Source of the DNA: Bradyrhizobium oropedii
GTDB taxonomy: Bacteria; Pseudomonadota; Alphaproteobacteria; Rhizobiales; Xanthobacteraceae
DNA: 64,000 bases
NCBI RefSeq assembly: GCF_020889685.1
Contig: NZ_JACMYO010000007.1
Span: 25,840 to 89,839, forward strand
Reading direction: 5' to 3'
The notes under the pieces are model-generated. The model was given only the letters and a program-made list of their open reading frames with translations, had not been told where the DNA came from and ran no database searches. Below, piece by piece: positions 9,116-17,423 of the stretch. Every line of letters begins with the position of its first letter. The first letter of the stretch is position 1. Position numbers and translations under genes: made by a program.

Positions 9116-10399
9116 ATGACCGACCGTCGTCCTTTCCTGCGTTCGATCTTCGATGCTGCGGTAGCGGCTGCGCATCCCGATGTCGTGCTGGCATCGCGAC
9201 TGCGGCCGGCGCCGAAAGGCCGCGTGATCTGCCTCGCCGCCGGCAAGGGCGCCGGCGCCATGGCGGCGGCGGCGGAGCGGCACTATCTCGACACGCTCGG
9301 CCTCGAACCGTCGCGGCTGGTCGGGATCGCCACCACCCGCCACGGCCATGGCGTGCCGACCCGCCGCATCAAGGTGGTCGAGGCCGGCCACCCCGTGCCC
9401 GATGAAGCCGGCCTGCGCGGGGCCGACGATACGCTGCGGCTGGCGGCTGAAGCTGCGCCCGACGATCTGCTGCTGGTGCTGCTGACCGGCGGCGGTTCGG
9501 CCAACTGGATCGCACCGGTCGAGGGCGTGAGTTTCGCCCAGAAGCAGCAGGTCAACCGCGCGCTGCTGCGCTCCGGCGCGCCGATCGGCGAGATGAACAT
9601 CGTCCGCAAGCATCTGTCGCGGATCAAGGGCGGGCGGCTGGCGCGCGCCGGCCGGCACGCCGCCGAGATCGTCACGCTGGCGATCTCGGACGTGCCGCAT
9701 GACGATCCGTCCGCGATCGCCTCGGGCCCGACGGTGCCGGATCCGACCACGCTCGCCGATGCCCGCGCGCTGGTCGCCAAATACAATCTCTCCGTCGATG
9801 ACGCGGTCCGCCGCGCGCTCGACGATCCCAGGAATGAGAGCTGCAAGCCCGGCGATCCCGCCTTTGCGCGGGCGACATTCGAGTTGCTGGCGAAGCCGAA
9901 AGCCTCGATCGACGCCGCGGTGAAGGTCGCGCAGGACGCCGGCTACGAGACGATCGCGCTCGGCGCCGATCTCGAAGGCGAAGCCCGCGACATCGCGGCT
10001 GCGCACGCGCAGCTCGCCTTGAAGGCGCGCAGCGAAGGCAAGCGCGTCGCGATCATCTCCGGCGGCGAGCTCACGGTGACCGTGCGCGGCAACGGCCGCG
10101 GCGGTCCCAACCAGGAATACGCGCTGGCGCTGGCCGACCTGCTCAAGGACGCGCCCGACATCGCGGCGCTTGCCGCCGACACCGACGGCGCCGATGGCGG
10201 CGCCGGCAGCGCGACCGATCCCGCCGGCGCGGTGATCGATCAGGCGACATTCGCCAAGATGAAATCGATCGGCCTCGATCCCAAGGCCTATCTCGAGAAC
10301 AACGATGCCACGGGCTTCTTCGCGCAGACCGGGGATTTGCTGCTGACCGGGCCGACGCTGACCAACGTGAATGATGTCAGGGTGATCCTGGTGGATTGA
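9116..10399 (+). CDS. ttuD: Glycerate 2-kinase / hydroxypyruvate reductase family protein (DUF4147 + MOFRL)
   Basis: 427 residues with an N-terminal DUF4147 (GckA-type) domain and a C-terminal MOFRL domain. The glycine-rich nucleotide segments LAAGKGAGAMA and VLLTGGGSANW, the NIVRKHLSRIKGGRLARAG block and the MOFRL block SGGELTVTVRGNGRGGPNQEYA are all present. Family members were first called hydroxypyruvate reductase (TtuD), but most characterised ones are D-glycerate 2-kinases. Its position 22 bases after paralog 5 suggests that at least this binding protein serves a substrate metabolised through glycerate. That link is inference. Confidence 0.85.
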   Translation: MTDRRPFLRSIFDAAVAAAHPDVVLASRLRPAPKGRVICLAAGKGAGAMAAAAERHYLDTLGLEPSRLVGIATTRHGHGVPTRRIKVVEAGHPVPDEAGLRGADDTLRLAAEAAPDDLLLVLLTGGGSANWIAPVEGVSFAQKQQVNRALLRSGAPIGEMNIVRKHLSRIKGGRLARAGRHAAEIVTLAISDVPHDDPSAIASGPTVPDPTTLADARALVAKYNLSVDDAVRRALDDPRNESCKPGDPAFARATFELLAKPKASIDAAVKVAQDAGYETIALGADLEGEARDIAAAHAQLALKARSEGKRVAIISGGELTVTVRGNGRGGPNQEYALALADLLKDAPDIAALAADTDGADGGAGSATDPAGAVIDQATFAKMKSIGLDPKAYLENNDATGFFAQTGDLLLTGPTLTNVNDVRVILVD

Positions 10400-10418
10400 T
10401 GCGCACTGCTCTCTCCCC

Positions 10419-10503
10419 GTCATTGCGAGCGCAGCGAAGCAATCCATCGCGCCGCTTGCCGAGACATGGATTGCTTCGTCGCTGTCGCTCCTCGCAATGA
10501 CGC
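10419..10503. repeat. Palindromic intergenic repeat, family A (CATTGCGAGC type)
   Basis: Long imperfect inverted repeat. It opens with CATTGCGAGCG and ends with the complement CGCAATGACG; the inner arms are GAAGCAATCCAT and ATGGATTGCTTC. A second copy lies at 50830-50914. It sits between the convergent 3' ends of ttuD and the MarR gene, a typical site for such elements. Confidence 0.8.
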
Positions 10504-10522
10504 GGAGGGGCCGTCGCGCCCC

Positions 10523-11041
10523 TCAAAACTCCTGCGCGAGCTTTGCCAGCATCTCCAGCAGCGCGGCGTGGTTGGCCGGGCCGAGCACCTCGATCAGCCG
10601 GGCCTCGTGCTTGTTGGCGACCAGCTTCTTGGCGCGCGCCAGCACGGCGCGGCCCCTGTCGGTCAGGACGAGGATGTGGGAGCGGCGGTCGTTGGTCGAG
10701 CGCATCCGCGCGCAAAGGTCGCGGCTCTCCAGCGCGTCGAGCATCGCGACGAAATTCGGCCTGAGGATGCCGAGCGTGTTGGCGATCTCGGTCTGGTTGC
10801 GGCCGGGATTCTTGTCGAGCAGCAGCAGCACCGAGAACTGCGCCGGCGTCAGCTGCAACGGCGCAACGCAGCGCAGGAAGTCCTCGAATACCCTGAGCTG
10901 CGCACGCTTCAGCGAATAGCCGAGCAATCCGGACAGTTCGCCCAGTTGCAGCATGCTGTCGTCCCCGGCAGGATCGACCGGTTCCTTGCGCAGGGCACGC
11001 GACGATCGGACGGCATCGGAGGCGGTCTTGGAAACAGTCAT
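10523..11041 (-). CDS. MarR-family transcriptional regulator
   Basis: 172 residues from ATG at 11041 (a TTG 27 bases upstream is possible). It contains a MarR winged helix: recognition region QTEIANTLGILRPNFVAMLDALE and wing STNDRRSHILVLTDRGRAVL, followed by a helical dimerisation tail. It is divergent from the livH2-livMG-livF operon and next to a hydroxycinnamate-type CoA pathway. MarR proteins such as CouR of Rhodopseudomonas palustris repress coumarate genes and are released by the CoA thioester, so an equivalent role is a reasonable inference here. Candidate sites lie at 11099-11136, 20131 and 24350. Confidence 0.85.
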   Translation of the reverse strand: MTVSKTASDAVRSSRALRKEPVDPAGDDSMLQLGELSGLLGYSLKRAQLRVFEDFLRCVAPLQLTPAQFSVLLLLDKNPGRNQTEIANTLGILRPNFVAMLDALESRDLCARMRSTNDRRSHILVLTDRGRAVLARAKKLVANKHEARLIEVLGPANHAALLEMLAKLAQEF

Positions 11042-11098
11042 CGCTCCAGGCTCGCAATCCCGGTACAAAAACCCGGCGGGACGATCGGGGACCTTGAG

Positions 11099-11136
11099 AT
11101 TATATCTAATAATTGTTATCCGCTATATCTAATATC
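11099..11136. promoter_or_regulatory. AT-rich candidate operator between marR and livH2
   Basis: A conspicuously AT-rich patch in GC-rich DNA with a direct repeat TATATCTAAT at 11101-11110 and 11124-11133, spaced 23 bases (about two helical turns), and a GTTAT between them. It lies between the divergent MarR and transporter genes. Assignment as the MarR operator is inference. Confidence 0.45.
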
Positions 11137-11220
11137 AGCGGCTATCAACAGCCGATATCGGCCGACCCGACCGGCATAGCCGGCTGCGGCGGCCCGACGC
11201 TTAAGGGGGAGCGCTCGGCC

Positions 11221-12261
11221 TTGAACACAACGATCATGCTGTTCCTGCTGCAGGACGGCATCACCAATGGCGCGATCTACGCACTGCTCGGGCTGGCCCT
11301 GGTGCTGGTGTTCGCCGTGACGCGGGTGATCCTGATCCCGCAGGGCGAATTCGTGACCTACGGCGCGCTGAGCTACGCCATGCTGGCGACCGGGCAGGTA
11401 CCGGGCACGGCGCGGCTCGCGGTCGCGATGGGCCTCGTCGCTTTCGCCCTCGACCTGTTCTTCGCCCGCAAGGCGCTGCATGCCCGGCTGGTGATGCGCT
11501 CGGTCGCGCTCAACATTGTCTTCCCTGTGGCGCTGCTCGGCCTCGTCTATGCGCTGGTTGGCCCCCATACGCCGGTCGCCGTCAACATCGCGCTCGCCCT
11601 CCTGATCGTCGCGGCGATCGGACTGTTTCTCTATCGCATCGCCTTCCAGCCGATCGCGCACACCTCCGTGCTGGTGCTGCTGATCGCCTCGGTCGGCTGC
11701 CATCTGGCGTTGCAGGGCCTGGGCCTCGTGTTCTTCGGCGCCGAAGGCCTGCGCGGCCCGGCGCTGTCGGGTGCCGCGGTGACCGCGGGTCCGCTGCGCT
11801 TCACCGGCCAGAGCCTTGCCGTCTACGGCCTGACGGTCGGCTTCATCGTCGCCCTGTGGCTGTTCTTCGGCTACACCAGGACCGGCAAGGCGCTGCGCGC
11901 CACCGCGGTCAATCGCCTCGGCGCCCGCCTGGTCGGTATCCGCACCACGCTATCGGGCCAGATCGCATTCCTGCTCGCTTCCGTGATCGGCGCGATTTCC
12001 GGCATCCTGATCGTGCCGATCACCACGCTCTATTACGACACCGGCTTTTTGATCGGCCTGAAGGGCTTCATCGCCGCGATCATCGGCGGCCTGGTCAGCT
12101 ATCCCCTGACCGCGGTCGCGGCCATCGTGGTCGGCATCGTCGAGGCCTTCTCGTCGTTCTACGCCAGCAATTTCAAGGAAGTCATCGTGTTCACGCTGAT
12201 CCTTCCCGTCCTGGTGCTGCGTTCGCTCGCAGCGCCCCAGGTCGAAGAAGAGAAGGATTGA
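11221..12261 (+). CDS. ABC transporter permease (LivH family), aromatic-acid locus
   Basis: 346 residues from TTG 11221. This start is preferred because AAGGGGGAG at 11203-11211 lies 9 bases upstream; the next ATG (11236) is too far from it. Many membrane helices, with LivH features such as DGITNGAIYALLGLALVLVFAVTRVILIPQGEF. It is longer than the first LivH in the window, with extra helices after residue 60. It ends 5 bases before the fused livM-livG gene, so these form one operon. The likely cargo is an aromatic acid, judged from its neighbours. Confidence 0.88.
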   Translation: MNTTIMLFLLQDGITNGAIYALLGLALVLVFAVTRVILIPQGEFVTYGALSYAMLATGQVPGTARLAVAMGLVAFALDLFFARKALHARLVMRSVALNIVFPVALLGLVYALVGPHTPVAVNIALALLIVAAIGLFLYRIAFQPIAHTSVLVLLIASVGCHLALQGLGLVFFGAEGLRGPALSGAAVTAGPLRFTGQSLAVYGLTVGFIVALWLFFGYTRTGKALRATAVNRLGARLVGIRTTLSGQIAFLLASVIGAISGILIVPITTLYYDTGFLIGLKGFIAAIIGGLVSYPLTAVAAIVVGIVEAFSSFYASNFKEVIVFTLILPVLVLRSLAAPQVEEEKD

Positions 12262-12266
12262 GCGCG

Positions 12267-14036
12267 ATGACGCAGCGGCTCCCTCTCATCATCTTCGCGC
12301 TCGTGCTGGCGGTGATCCCGCTTCTGCCGGGCATCCCGCCGTTCTGGATCGTGCTGCTCGACAATATCGGCCTCGCCGCGCTGGTCGCGATGGGGCTGGT
12401 GCTGCTCACCGGCGTCGGCGGCCTCACCTCGTTCGGGCAGGCTGCGTTCTGCGGCTTCGGCGCCTACACCACCGCGGTGCTGACTACCGCCTATGGCGTG
12501 TCGCCATGGCTGACGCTGCCGGCTTCGCTCTTGGTCAGCGGCATTGCGGCCGTGCTGCTCGGCCTCGTCACGGTGCGACTGTCCGGCCATTATCTGCCGC
12601 TCGGCACCATCGCCTGGGGCATCGGCCTGTTCTATCTGTTCAGCAAGCTCGAATTCCTCGGCCGCAACGACGGCATTTCCGGCATCCCGCCGCTCTCGAT
12701 CGGCTCGTTCAAGATGCTGAGCCCGGATACGATCTATTACGCGATCTGGGTCGCGGTACTGCTCGCGGCGCTATTGACCATGAACCTGCTGGACTCCCGC
12801 ACCGGGCGCGCCATCCGCGCGCTGCGGCGCGGCCATATCGCCGCTGAAGCGTTCGGCGTCCAGACGCCGCGCGCGAAGCTCCTGGTGTTCATCTACGCGG
12901 CGGTGCTGGCCGGCCTGTCCGGCTGGCTCTATGCGCATTTCCAGCGCGCCGCCAACCCGACGCCGTTCGGCGCGCAGGCCGGCATCGAGTATCTGTTCAT
13001 CGCCGTCGTCGGCGGCGCCGGCTACGTCTGGGGCGGCGTGCTCGGCGCAGGGATCGTCGTGATCCTCAAGGAAGTGCTGCAGAGCTACTTGCCCTACATC
13101 TTCGGCGGCCAGAGCCAGCTCGAGACCATCGTGTTCGGCATCATGCTGGTGCTGCTGTTGCAGCTCGCACCGCAGGGCGTCTGGCCCTGGCTGATGTCGA
13201 AGCTGCCGTTCAAGCCGGCCCGCAAGACCCCGGACACGTCGGTGAAGCTGGAACACCGCGAACGGGCGCCGGGAACGTCATCGGTGCTGCTGCACATCGA
13301 CAAGGCGCGAAAACAGTTCGGCGGCGTGCTCGCGGTGAACGACGTGTCGTTCGACGTCAACGCCCGCGAGATCGTCGCGCTGATCGGCCCAAACGGGGCC
13401 GGCAAGAGCACGACCTTCAACCTGATCACCGGCGTGCTGGCCGCAACCGGCGGCAAGATCTCCGTGCTCGGCAACGAGGTCGCGAACGCCCCGCCCCAGG
13501 AAGTGGTCAAGCTCGGCGTCAGCAGAACGTTCCAGCACGTCAAGCTGGTGCCCGACATGACCGTGCTGGAGAACGTCGCGATCGGCGCGCATCTGCGCGG
13601 CAATTCCGGCGCGATCTCCAGCATGCTGCGGCTCGACCGCACTGACGAGGCGAAGCTGCTGGCGGAGGCGGCGCGGCAGATCGCGCGCGTCGGGCTGTCC
13701 GACCAGATCGATCAGCTCGCCGGTTCGCTGTCGCTCGGGCAGCAGCGCATCGTCGAAATTGCGCGCGCGCTGTGCGTCGATCCGATGCTGCTGTTGCTCG
13801 ACGAACCGGCCGCCGGCCTGCGCCACATGGAGAAGCAACGGCTGGCCGCGCTGCTCCGGCAATTGCGCGACGGCGGCATGTCGGTGCTCTTGGTCGAACA
13901 TGACATGGGGTTCGTGATGGATCTCGCCGACCGCATCGTGGTGCTGGATTTCGGCACCAAGATCGCCGAGGGCACGCCGGCCTCGATCAAACGCAACCCC
14001 GACGTGATCAAGGCCTACCTCGGAGCCGCCGCATGA
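12267..14036 (+). CDS. Fused ABC transporter permease-ATPase (LivM-LivG)
   Basis: 589 residues from ATG 12267. Residues 1-310 are a LivM-type permease ([20 protein letters not shown] near 49-67; coupling segment [21 protein letters not shown] near 181-201). After a linker at about 315-337 comes a LivG-type ATPase with Walker [10 protein letters not shown] at 374-382, signature LSLGQQ and Walker [13 protein letters not shown]. Such permease-ATPase fusions are known in rhizobial and Rhodopseudomonas HAAT systems. It overlaps livF2 by ATGA, indicating translational coupling. Confidence 0.9.
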   Translation: MTQRLPLIIFALVLAVIPLLPGIPPFWIVLLDNIGLAALVAMGLVLLTGVGGLTSFGQAAFCGFGAYTTAVLTTAYGVSPWLTLPASLLVSGIAAVLLGLVTVRLSGHYLPLGTIAWGIGLFYLFSKLEFLGRNDGISGIPPLSIGSFKMLSPDTIYYAIWVAVLLAALLTMNLLDSRTGRAIRALRRGHIAAEAFGVQTPRAKLLVFIYAAVLAGLSGWLYAHFQRAANPTPFGAQAGIEYLFIAVVGGAGYVWGGVLGAGIVVILKEVLQSYLPYIFGGQSQLETIVFGIMLVLLLQLAPQGVWPWLMSKLPFKPARKTPDTSVKLEHRERAPGTSSVLLHIDKARKQFGGVLAVNDVSFDVNAREIVALIGPNGAGKSTTFNLITGVLAATGGKISVLGNEVANAPPQEVVKLGVSRTFQHVKLVPDMTVLENVAIGAHLRGNSGAISSMLRLDRTDEAKLLAEAARQIARVGLSDQIDQLAGSLSLGQQRIVEIARALCVDPMLLLLDEPAAGLRHMEKQRLAALLRQLRDGGMSVLLVEHDMGFVMDLADRIVVLDFGTKIAEGTPASIKRNPDVIKAYLGAAA

Positions 14037-14764
14037 GCGCACTGCTGTCGGTAACCGACGTCCACATCTCCTACGGCAAGGTCGAGGCCGTGCGCGGCGT
14101 CTCGCTCGACGTCGCTGCCAATGAGATCGTCACCATCATCGGCGCCAACGGCGCCGGCAAGACCACGCTTCTGAACGCCGTCATGGGTGTGCTGCCGCTG
14201 AGGGGCCGCACCACTTTCGCCGGCGTCGACATGGCGCCGCTCGATATCGAGGATCGCGTCGCCACCGGCCTGAGCCTCGTGCCGGAGCATCGCGAGTTGT
14301 TCGGCACCATGAATGTCGAGGACAATCTCGAGCTCGGCGCCTTCCGGATTGCAAAATCGACGGCGGCCGTCTCGCTGGAGCGGGTCTACACGCTGTTTCC
14401 GCGGCTCAAGGAACGGCGCAAGCAGCTCGCCTGCACGCTGTCCGGCGGCGAGCAGCAGATGCTGGCGATGGGCCGCGCGCTGATGGGCGCGCCGAAACTC
14501 TTGATGCTGGACGAGCCGAGCCTCGGCCTCGCCCCGATCATCGTCGCCGACATCTTCCGCATCGTCGGCGAGCTCCGCTCAGCCGGCGTCTCGGTGCTGC
14601 TGGTCGAGCAGAATGCCCAGGCGGCACTACAGATCGCCGACCGCGCCTATGTGATGGAGCTCGGCGAGTTCGTGCTGTCCGGCACCGCCAAGGACATCGC
14701 CGCCAACAAGGGCGTCGCCGCGAGCTATCTCGGCTTCCAGCACGAAGGCGAGAGCGCGATTTAG
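14033..14764 (+). CDS. ABC transporter ATPase (LivF family), aromatic-acid locus
   Basis: 243 residues. Walker A GANGAGKTT at 37-45, signature LSGGEQQ at 136-142, Walker B LLMLDEP at 156-162, LivF-type VLLVEQNAQ switch and C-terminal SYLGF. It overlaps the fused livM-livG gene by four bases (ATGA). Together with livH2 and livMG it completes one transporter; its binding protein is encoded convergently just downstream at 14845-15996. Confidence 0.92.
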   Translation: MSALLSVTDVHISYGKVEAVRGVSLDVAANEIVTIIGANGAGKTTLLNAVMGVLPLRGRTTFAGVDMAPLDIEDRVATGLSLVPEHRELFGTMNVEDNLELGAFRIAKSTAAVSLERVYTLFPRLKERRKQLACTLSGGEQQMLAMGRALMGAPKLLMLDEPSLGLAPIIVADIFRIVGELRSAGVSVLLVEQNAQAALQIADRAYVMELGEFVLSGTAKDIAANKGVAASYLGFQHEGESAI

Positions 14765-14795
14765 ACTCTGCCCACTCAGGGGAGGGTAAGAAAAA

Positions 14796-14817
14796 GCCGG
14801 CCCATATCGGGGCCGGC
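14796..14817. terminator. Bidirectional intrinsic terminator between livF2 and the binding-protein gene
   Basis: Stem GCCGGCCC / GGGCCGGC with a 6-base loop. On the minus strand it is followed by CTTTTTCTT; on the plus strand by GTCTTCGTTT. It lies between convergent genes and probably serves both. Confidence 0.75.
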
Positions 14818-14844
14818 GTCTTCGTTTCACGGATGGCGACCAGC

Positions 14845-15996
14845 TCACATTGCCGGGACGTATTTGCCGTCCTTGACCGTCAGCAGGATGCGCGAGCGGT
14901 CATCGAGGCCGTAGCGGTCCTTTTCGGTCCAGTTGTAGACGCCCTGGGTCGCGACGATCTCCTTCTCGGAAATCAGCGCCTGGCGGATCGCCTCGCGGAA
15001 TTCCAGCGTGCCCGGCTTGGCGGTCTTCAGCGCCGTCGGGATGACGCGCTTCAGCACCTGGAACGCGTCGTAGGAGTGACCGGCGAACTGGCTGCGGCTG
15101 TTGGCGCCGTATTTAGCTTCATAGGCCGTGTTCAGCTCGAGGCCCGGCTTCTTGGTCAGCGCGCTGTCCGCCTGGGTCTCCGGCGACATGATCGGGCCGG
15201 CCGACATGATGACGCCTTCCGCGGACGCACCTGCGATGCGGATGAAGTCCATGCTGGCGGCGCCGTGGGTCTGGTAGATCAGGCCCTTGTAGCCGCGCTC
15301 GCGCAGTGAACTCTGCGGCAGCGCCGCGGCGGTGCCGGAGGCGCCGATCAGGATGGCGTCGGGATTGGCGGCGACGAGCTTCAGCACCTGGCCGGCGACC
15401 GAAGTATCCGGACGCGCGAAGCGCTCCTCATCGGTCATGGTCAGACCCATCGGCACGGCCTGCGCCTTGAAGTCGTTGACCCAGAGGTCGCCGTAGGAAT
15501 CCGAATAACCGATATAGCCGACGGTCTTGATGTTGTGCGCCTTCATGTGCTCGTAAAGCACCTTGCCCATGATCGGGATCGACTGCGGCAGGTCGACCGA
15601 CCATTTTGCGCGGGCGTCGTTGATCGGGAACGGCGCGAGACCGAAATGCGGGATGCCGGCCTCGTTGGCGACCGTCGACACCGCGATCGTCGTCGGCGTG
15701 ATGCAGGAGCCCATGATGATGTCGGCCTTGGACTCGGTGACGAAGCGCCGCGCGTTGGTGGTCGCAGCCGTCGGATCGCCGCCGTCGTCGAGCACGATCA
15801 GCTTCAGCGGCACGCCGGCGATCTCCTTCGGCACGAAATCGAGCGCATTGCGCTCGGGGATACCGAGCGCCGCGGCGGGGCCCGTGGTCGAGAGCGAGAT
15901 GCCGATCGTGATTTCATTGGTCTGCGCCAGTGCGGGCGCGCCCGGCAGCGCGATGACGGCTGCGAGCGCTGCTGCGGCGAGAGTGGCCTTCCTCAT
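14845..15996 (-). CDS. ABC transporter substrate-binding protein (Peripla_BP_6), probable aromatic-acid binder
   Basis: 383 residues with a signal peptide ending at ALA24 before QTNEITIGISLSTTGPAAALG. This is a LivJ-like fold but clearly different from the five tandem proteins at 2-9 kb. The arrangement (binding protein plus livH, livMG and livF next to a CoA ligase, hydratase and thioesterase) matches transporters for p-coumarate and related phenylpropanoids in Rhodopseudomonas, so such a ligand is likely but unproven. It lies last in the minus-strand gene row, 164 bases after the thioesterase, with a palindromic repeat in that gap. Confidence 0.88.
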   Translation of the reverse strand: MRKATLAAAALAAVIALPGAPALAQTNEITIGISLSTTGPAAALGIPERNALDFVPKEIAGVPLKLIVLDDGGDPTAATTNARRFVTESKADIIMGSCITPTTIAVSTVANEAGIPHFGLAPFPINDARAKWSVDLPQSIPIMGKVLYEHMKAHNIKTVGYIGYSDSYGDLWVNDFKAQAVPMGLTMTDEERFARPDTSVAGQVLKLVAANPDAILIGASGTAAALPQSSLRERGYKGLIYQTHGAASMDFIRIAGASAEGVIMSAGPIMSPETQADSALTKKPGLELNTAYEAKYGANSRSQFAGHSYDAFQVLKRVIPTALKTAKPGTLEFREAIRQALISEKEIVATQGVYNWTEKDRYGLDDRSRILLTVKDGKYVPAM

Positions 15997-16062
15997 TCAT
16001 TCCTCCCTGCGGATAAGTTTTTTGGTTTAAACCGATTTTGCGGGCCAATTCAGCCCCTTCTT

Positions 16063-16119
16063 TAGAGCATGATCCCGAAAAGTGGAAACCGGTTTTCCGA
16101 GAGGATCATGCTCCAAAAG
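16063..16119. repeat. Palindromic repeat, family F (GAGCATGATC type)
   Basis: Inverted repeat with outer arms GAGCATGATC and GATCATGCTC and inner arms GGAAACCGG / CCGGTTTTCC. A degenerate relative built on GATCCGGAAG / CTTCCGGATC lies at about 16605-16637 between the thioesterase and SDR genes. Confidence 0.7.
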
Positions 16120-16160
16120 TCGAGTCATGAGGGGCCGCGAGTCAGCCCATCACGAACACG

Positions 16161-16580
16161 TCAGCCATTCATGAAGCGGTCGATGATCTCCTGCGGAAAC
16201 GGCGCCGATTTCAGCCTGGCCGGATCGTCCGGGTGACGACCGACCAGTACCCTGGTCTCGAACGCCTCGATCGCCAGCGCCTCGCCCTTGAACACGCGGT
16301 GCACAACCTCGAAGCTCGAGCGCTTGATGCTCTCGATCCGGCTCTCGATGGTAATCCAGTCGCCATGGGTCGACGGGATGTGGAATTTCGCCCGCGTGTC
16401 GACCATGGGAATGCCGACCAGGCCGTATTTGTGAACGAGGTCCTGCTTCGAGCAACCGGCGGCCTCGAACATGATCGAGGTCGAGTCGTCGAACATCGCG
16501 AAGTAGCGCGGGTAATAGACGATGTTGGCGGGGTCGCAGTCGCCCCACTGGATCTGCACGTCGCGCCGATTGACGAACAT
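16161..16580 (-). CDS. 4-hydroxybenzoyl-CoA thioesterase-type hotdog protein
   Basis: 139 residues, single hotdog fold. The N-terminal QWGDCDPANIVYYPRYF segment is the hallmark of the Pseudomonas-type 4-hydroxybenzoyl-CoA thioesterase, and Asp16 corresponds to its catalytic Asp17. The expected reaction is hydrolysis of 4-hydroxybenzoyl-CoA (or a related acyl-CoA) to free acid and CoA. With the CoA ligase, hydratase and dehydrogenase upstream and pobA nearby, it would release 4-hydroxybenzoate for hydroxylation. The family also includes broad acyl-CoA thioesterases, so the exact substrate is uncertain. Confidence 0.85.
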   Translation of the reverse strand: MFVNRRDVQIQWGDCDPANIVYYPRYFAMFDDSTSIMFEAAGCSKQDLVHKYGLVGIPMVDTRAKFHIPSTHGDWITIESRIESIKRSSFEVVHRVFKGEALAIEAFETRVLVGRHPDDPARLKSAPFPQEIIDRFMNG

Positions 16581-16641
16581 GGTTTATCCTCGATTGAGCA
16601 TGAGCGATCCGGAAGCGCGTCAAGCTCTTCCGGATCATGCG

Positions 16642-17403
16642 TCAGCGCGGCGCCATTCGGAGCGCGGCATCGAGCCGCACCACTTCGCCGTTCAGATAGG
16701 GATTGTCGATCATGTGCAGCACCAGCGAGGCGAACTCGTCGGCCTGGCCGAGCCGGCGCGGGAACGGGATCGCGGCGGCGAGTGAATCCTGCGCTTCCTG
16801 TGGCAGGCCGGCCAGCAAGGGCGTCATGAACAGGCCGGGCGCAATCGTCAGCACGCGGATGCCGAATTGCGCGAGCTCGCGCGCGATCGGCAGCGTCATC
16901 GCGACGATGCCGCCCTTGGAGGCCGAATAGGCCGCCTGCCCGATCTGGCCGTCATAGGCTGCGACCGAAGCCGTCGAGATCACGACGCCGCGCTCGCCGG
17001 TTGCGAGCGGCTCGAGCTTGGCCATCTCCGATGTCGCAAGCCGCAGCATGTTGAAGGAGCCGATCAGGTTGACCTTGATCACCTTGTCGAAATCGGCCAG
17101 CGCCATCGGCCCTTCGCGGCCGATCACGCGTTTTGCCACCCCGATGCCGGCGCAGTTCACCAGCACGCGCGCCGGGCCATGCGCCTTGGCGGCGGCAGCG
17201 ACCGCGGCTTCAGCGGCCGCCGCATCGGCGACGTCGCAGACCACGGCAATGCCGCCGATCTCGGCCGCGACGCTCTCGGCGAGCTTGGCGTTGAGATCGC
17301 AGACCGCGACCTTGGCGCCCTGCGCAGCCAGCCGGCGCGCGGTCGCAGCCCCCAATCCCGATGCGCCGCCGGTGACGATGGCGCCTTGGTCCTTCAACTG
17401 CAT
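16642..17403 (-). CDS. SDR-family 3-hydroxyacyl-CoA dehydrogenase (HSD10-like)
   Basis: 253 residues, classical short-chain dehydrogenase. Cofactor motif TGGASGLG at 11-18, NCAG near 83-86, catalytic Ser146, Tyr159 and Lys163 (YSASK). The SVAAYDGQIGQAAYSASKGG block and the end RMAPR are typical of HSD10/FadB2-type 3-hydroxyacyl-CoA dehydrogenases, which use NAD. The likely role is oxidation of 3-hydroxy-3-arylpropionyl-CoA. A close paralog lies at 61048. It is 20 bases downstream of the CoA ligase in the same operon. Confidence 0.87.
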   Translation of the reverse strand: MQLKDQGAIVTGGASGLGAATARRLAAQGAKVAVCDLNAKLAESVAAEIGGIAVVCDVADAAAAEAAVAAAAKAHGPARVLVNCAGIGVAKRVIGREGPMALADFDKVIKVNLIGSFNMLRLATSEMAKLEPLATGERGVVISTASVAAYDGQIGQAAYSASKGGIVAMTLPIARELAQFGIRVLTIAPGLFMTPLLAGLPQEAQDSLAAAIPFPRRLGQADEFASLVLHMIDNPYLNGEVVRLDAALRMAPR

Positions 17404-17423
17404 GGCATTCTCCTCTTCGAGAG

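Noticed and set aside
11856..12266. 137-codon N-terminal extension of the LivM-LivG fusion
   Set aside because: It overlaps the end of livH2 in another frame; the normal LivM start [10 protein letters not shown] begins at 12267.
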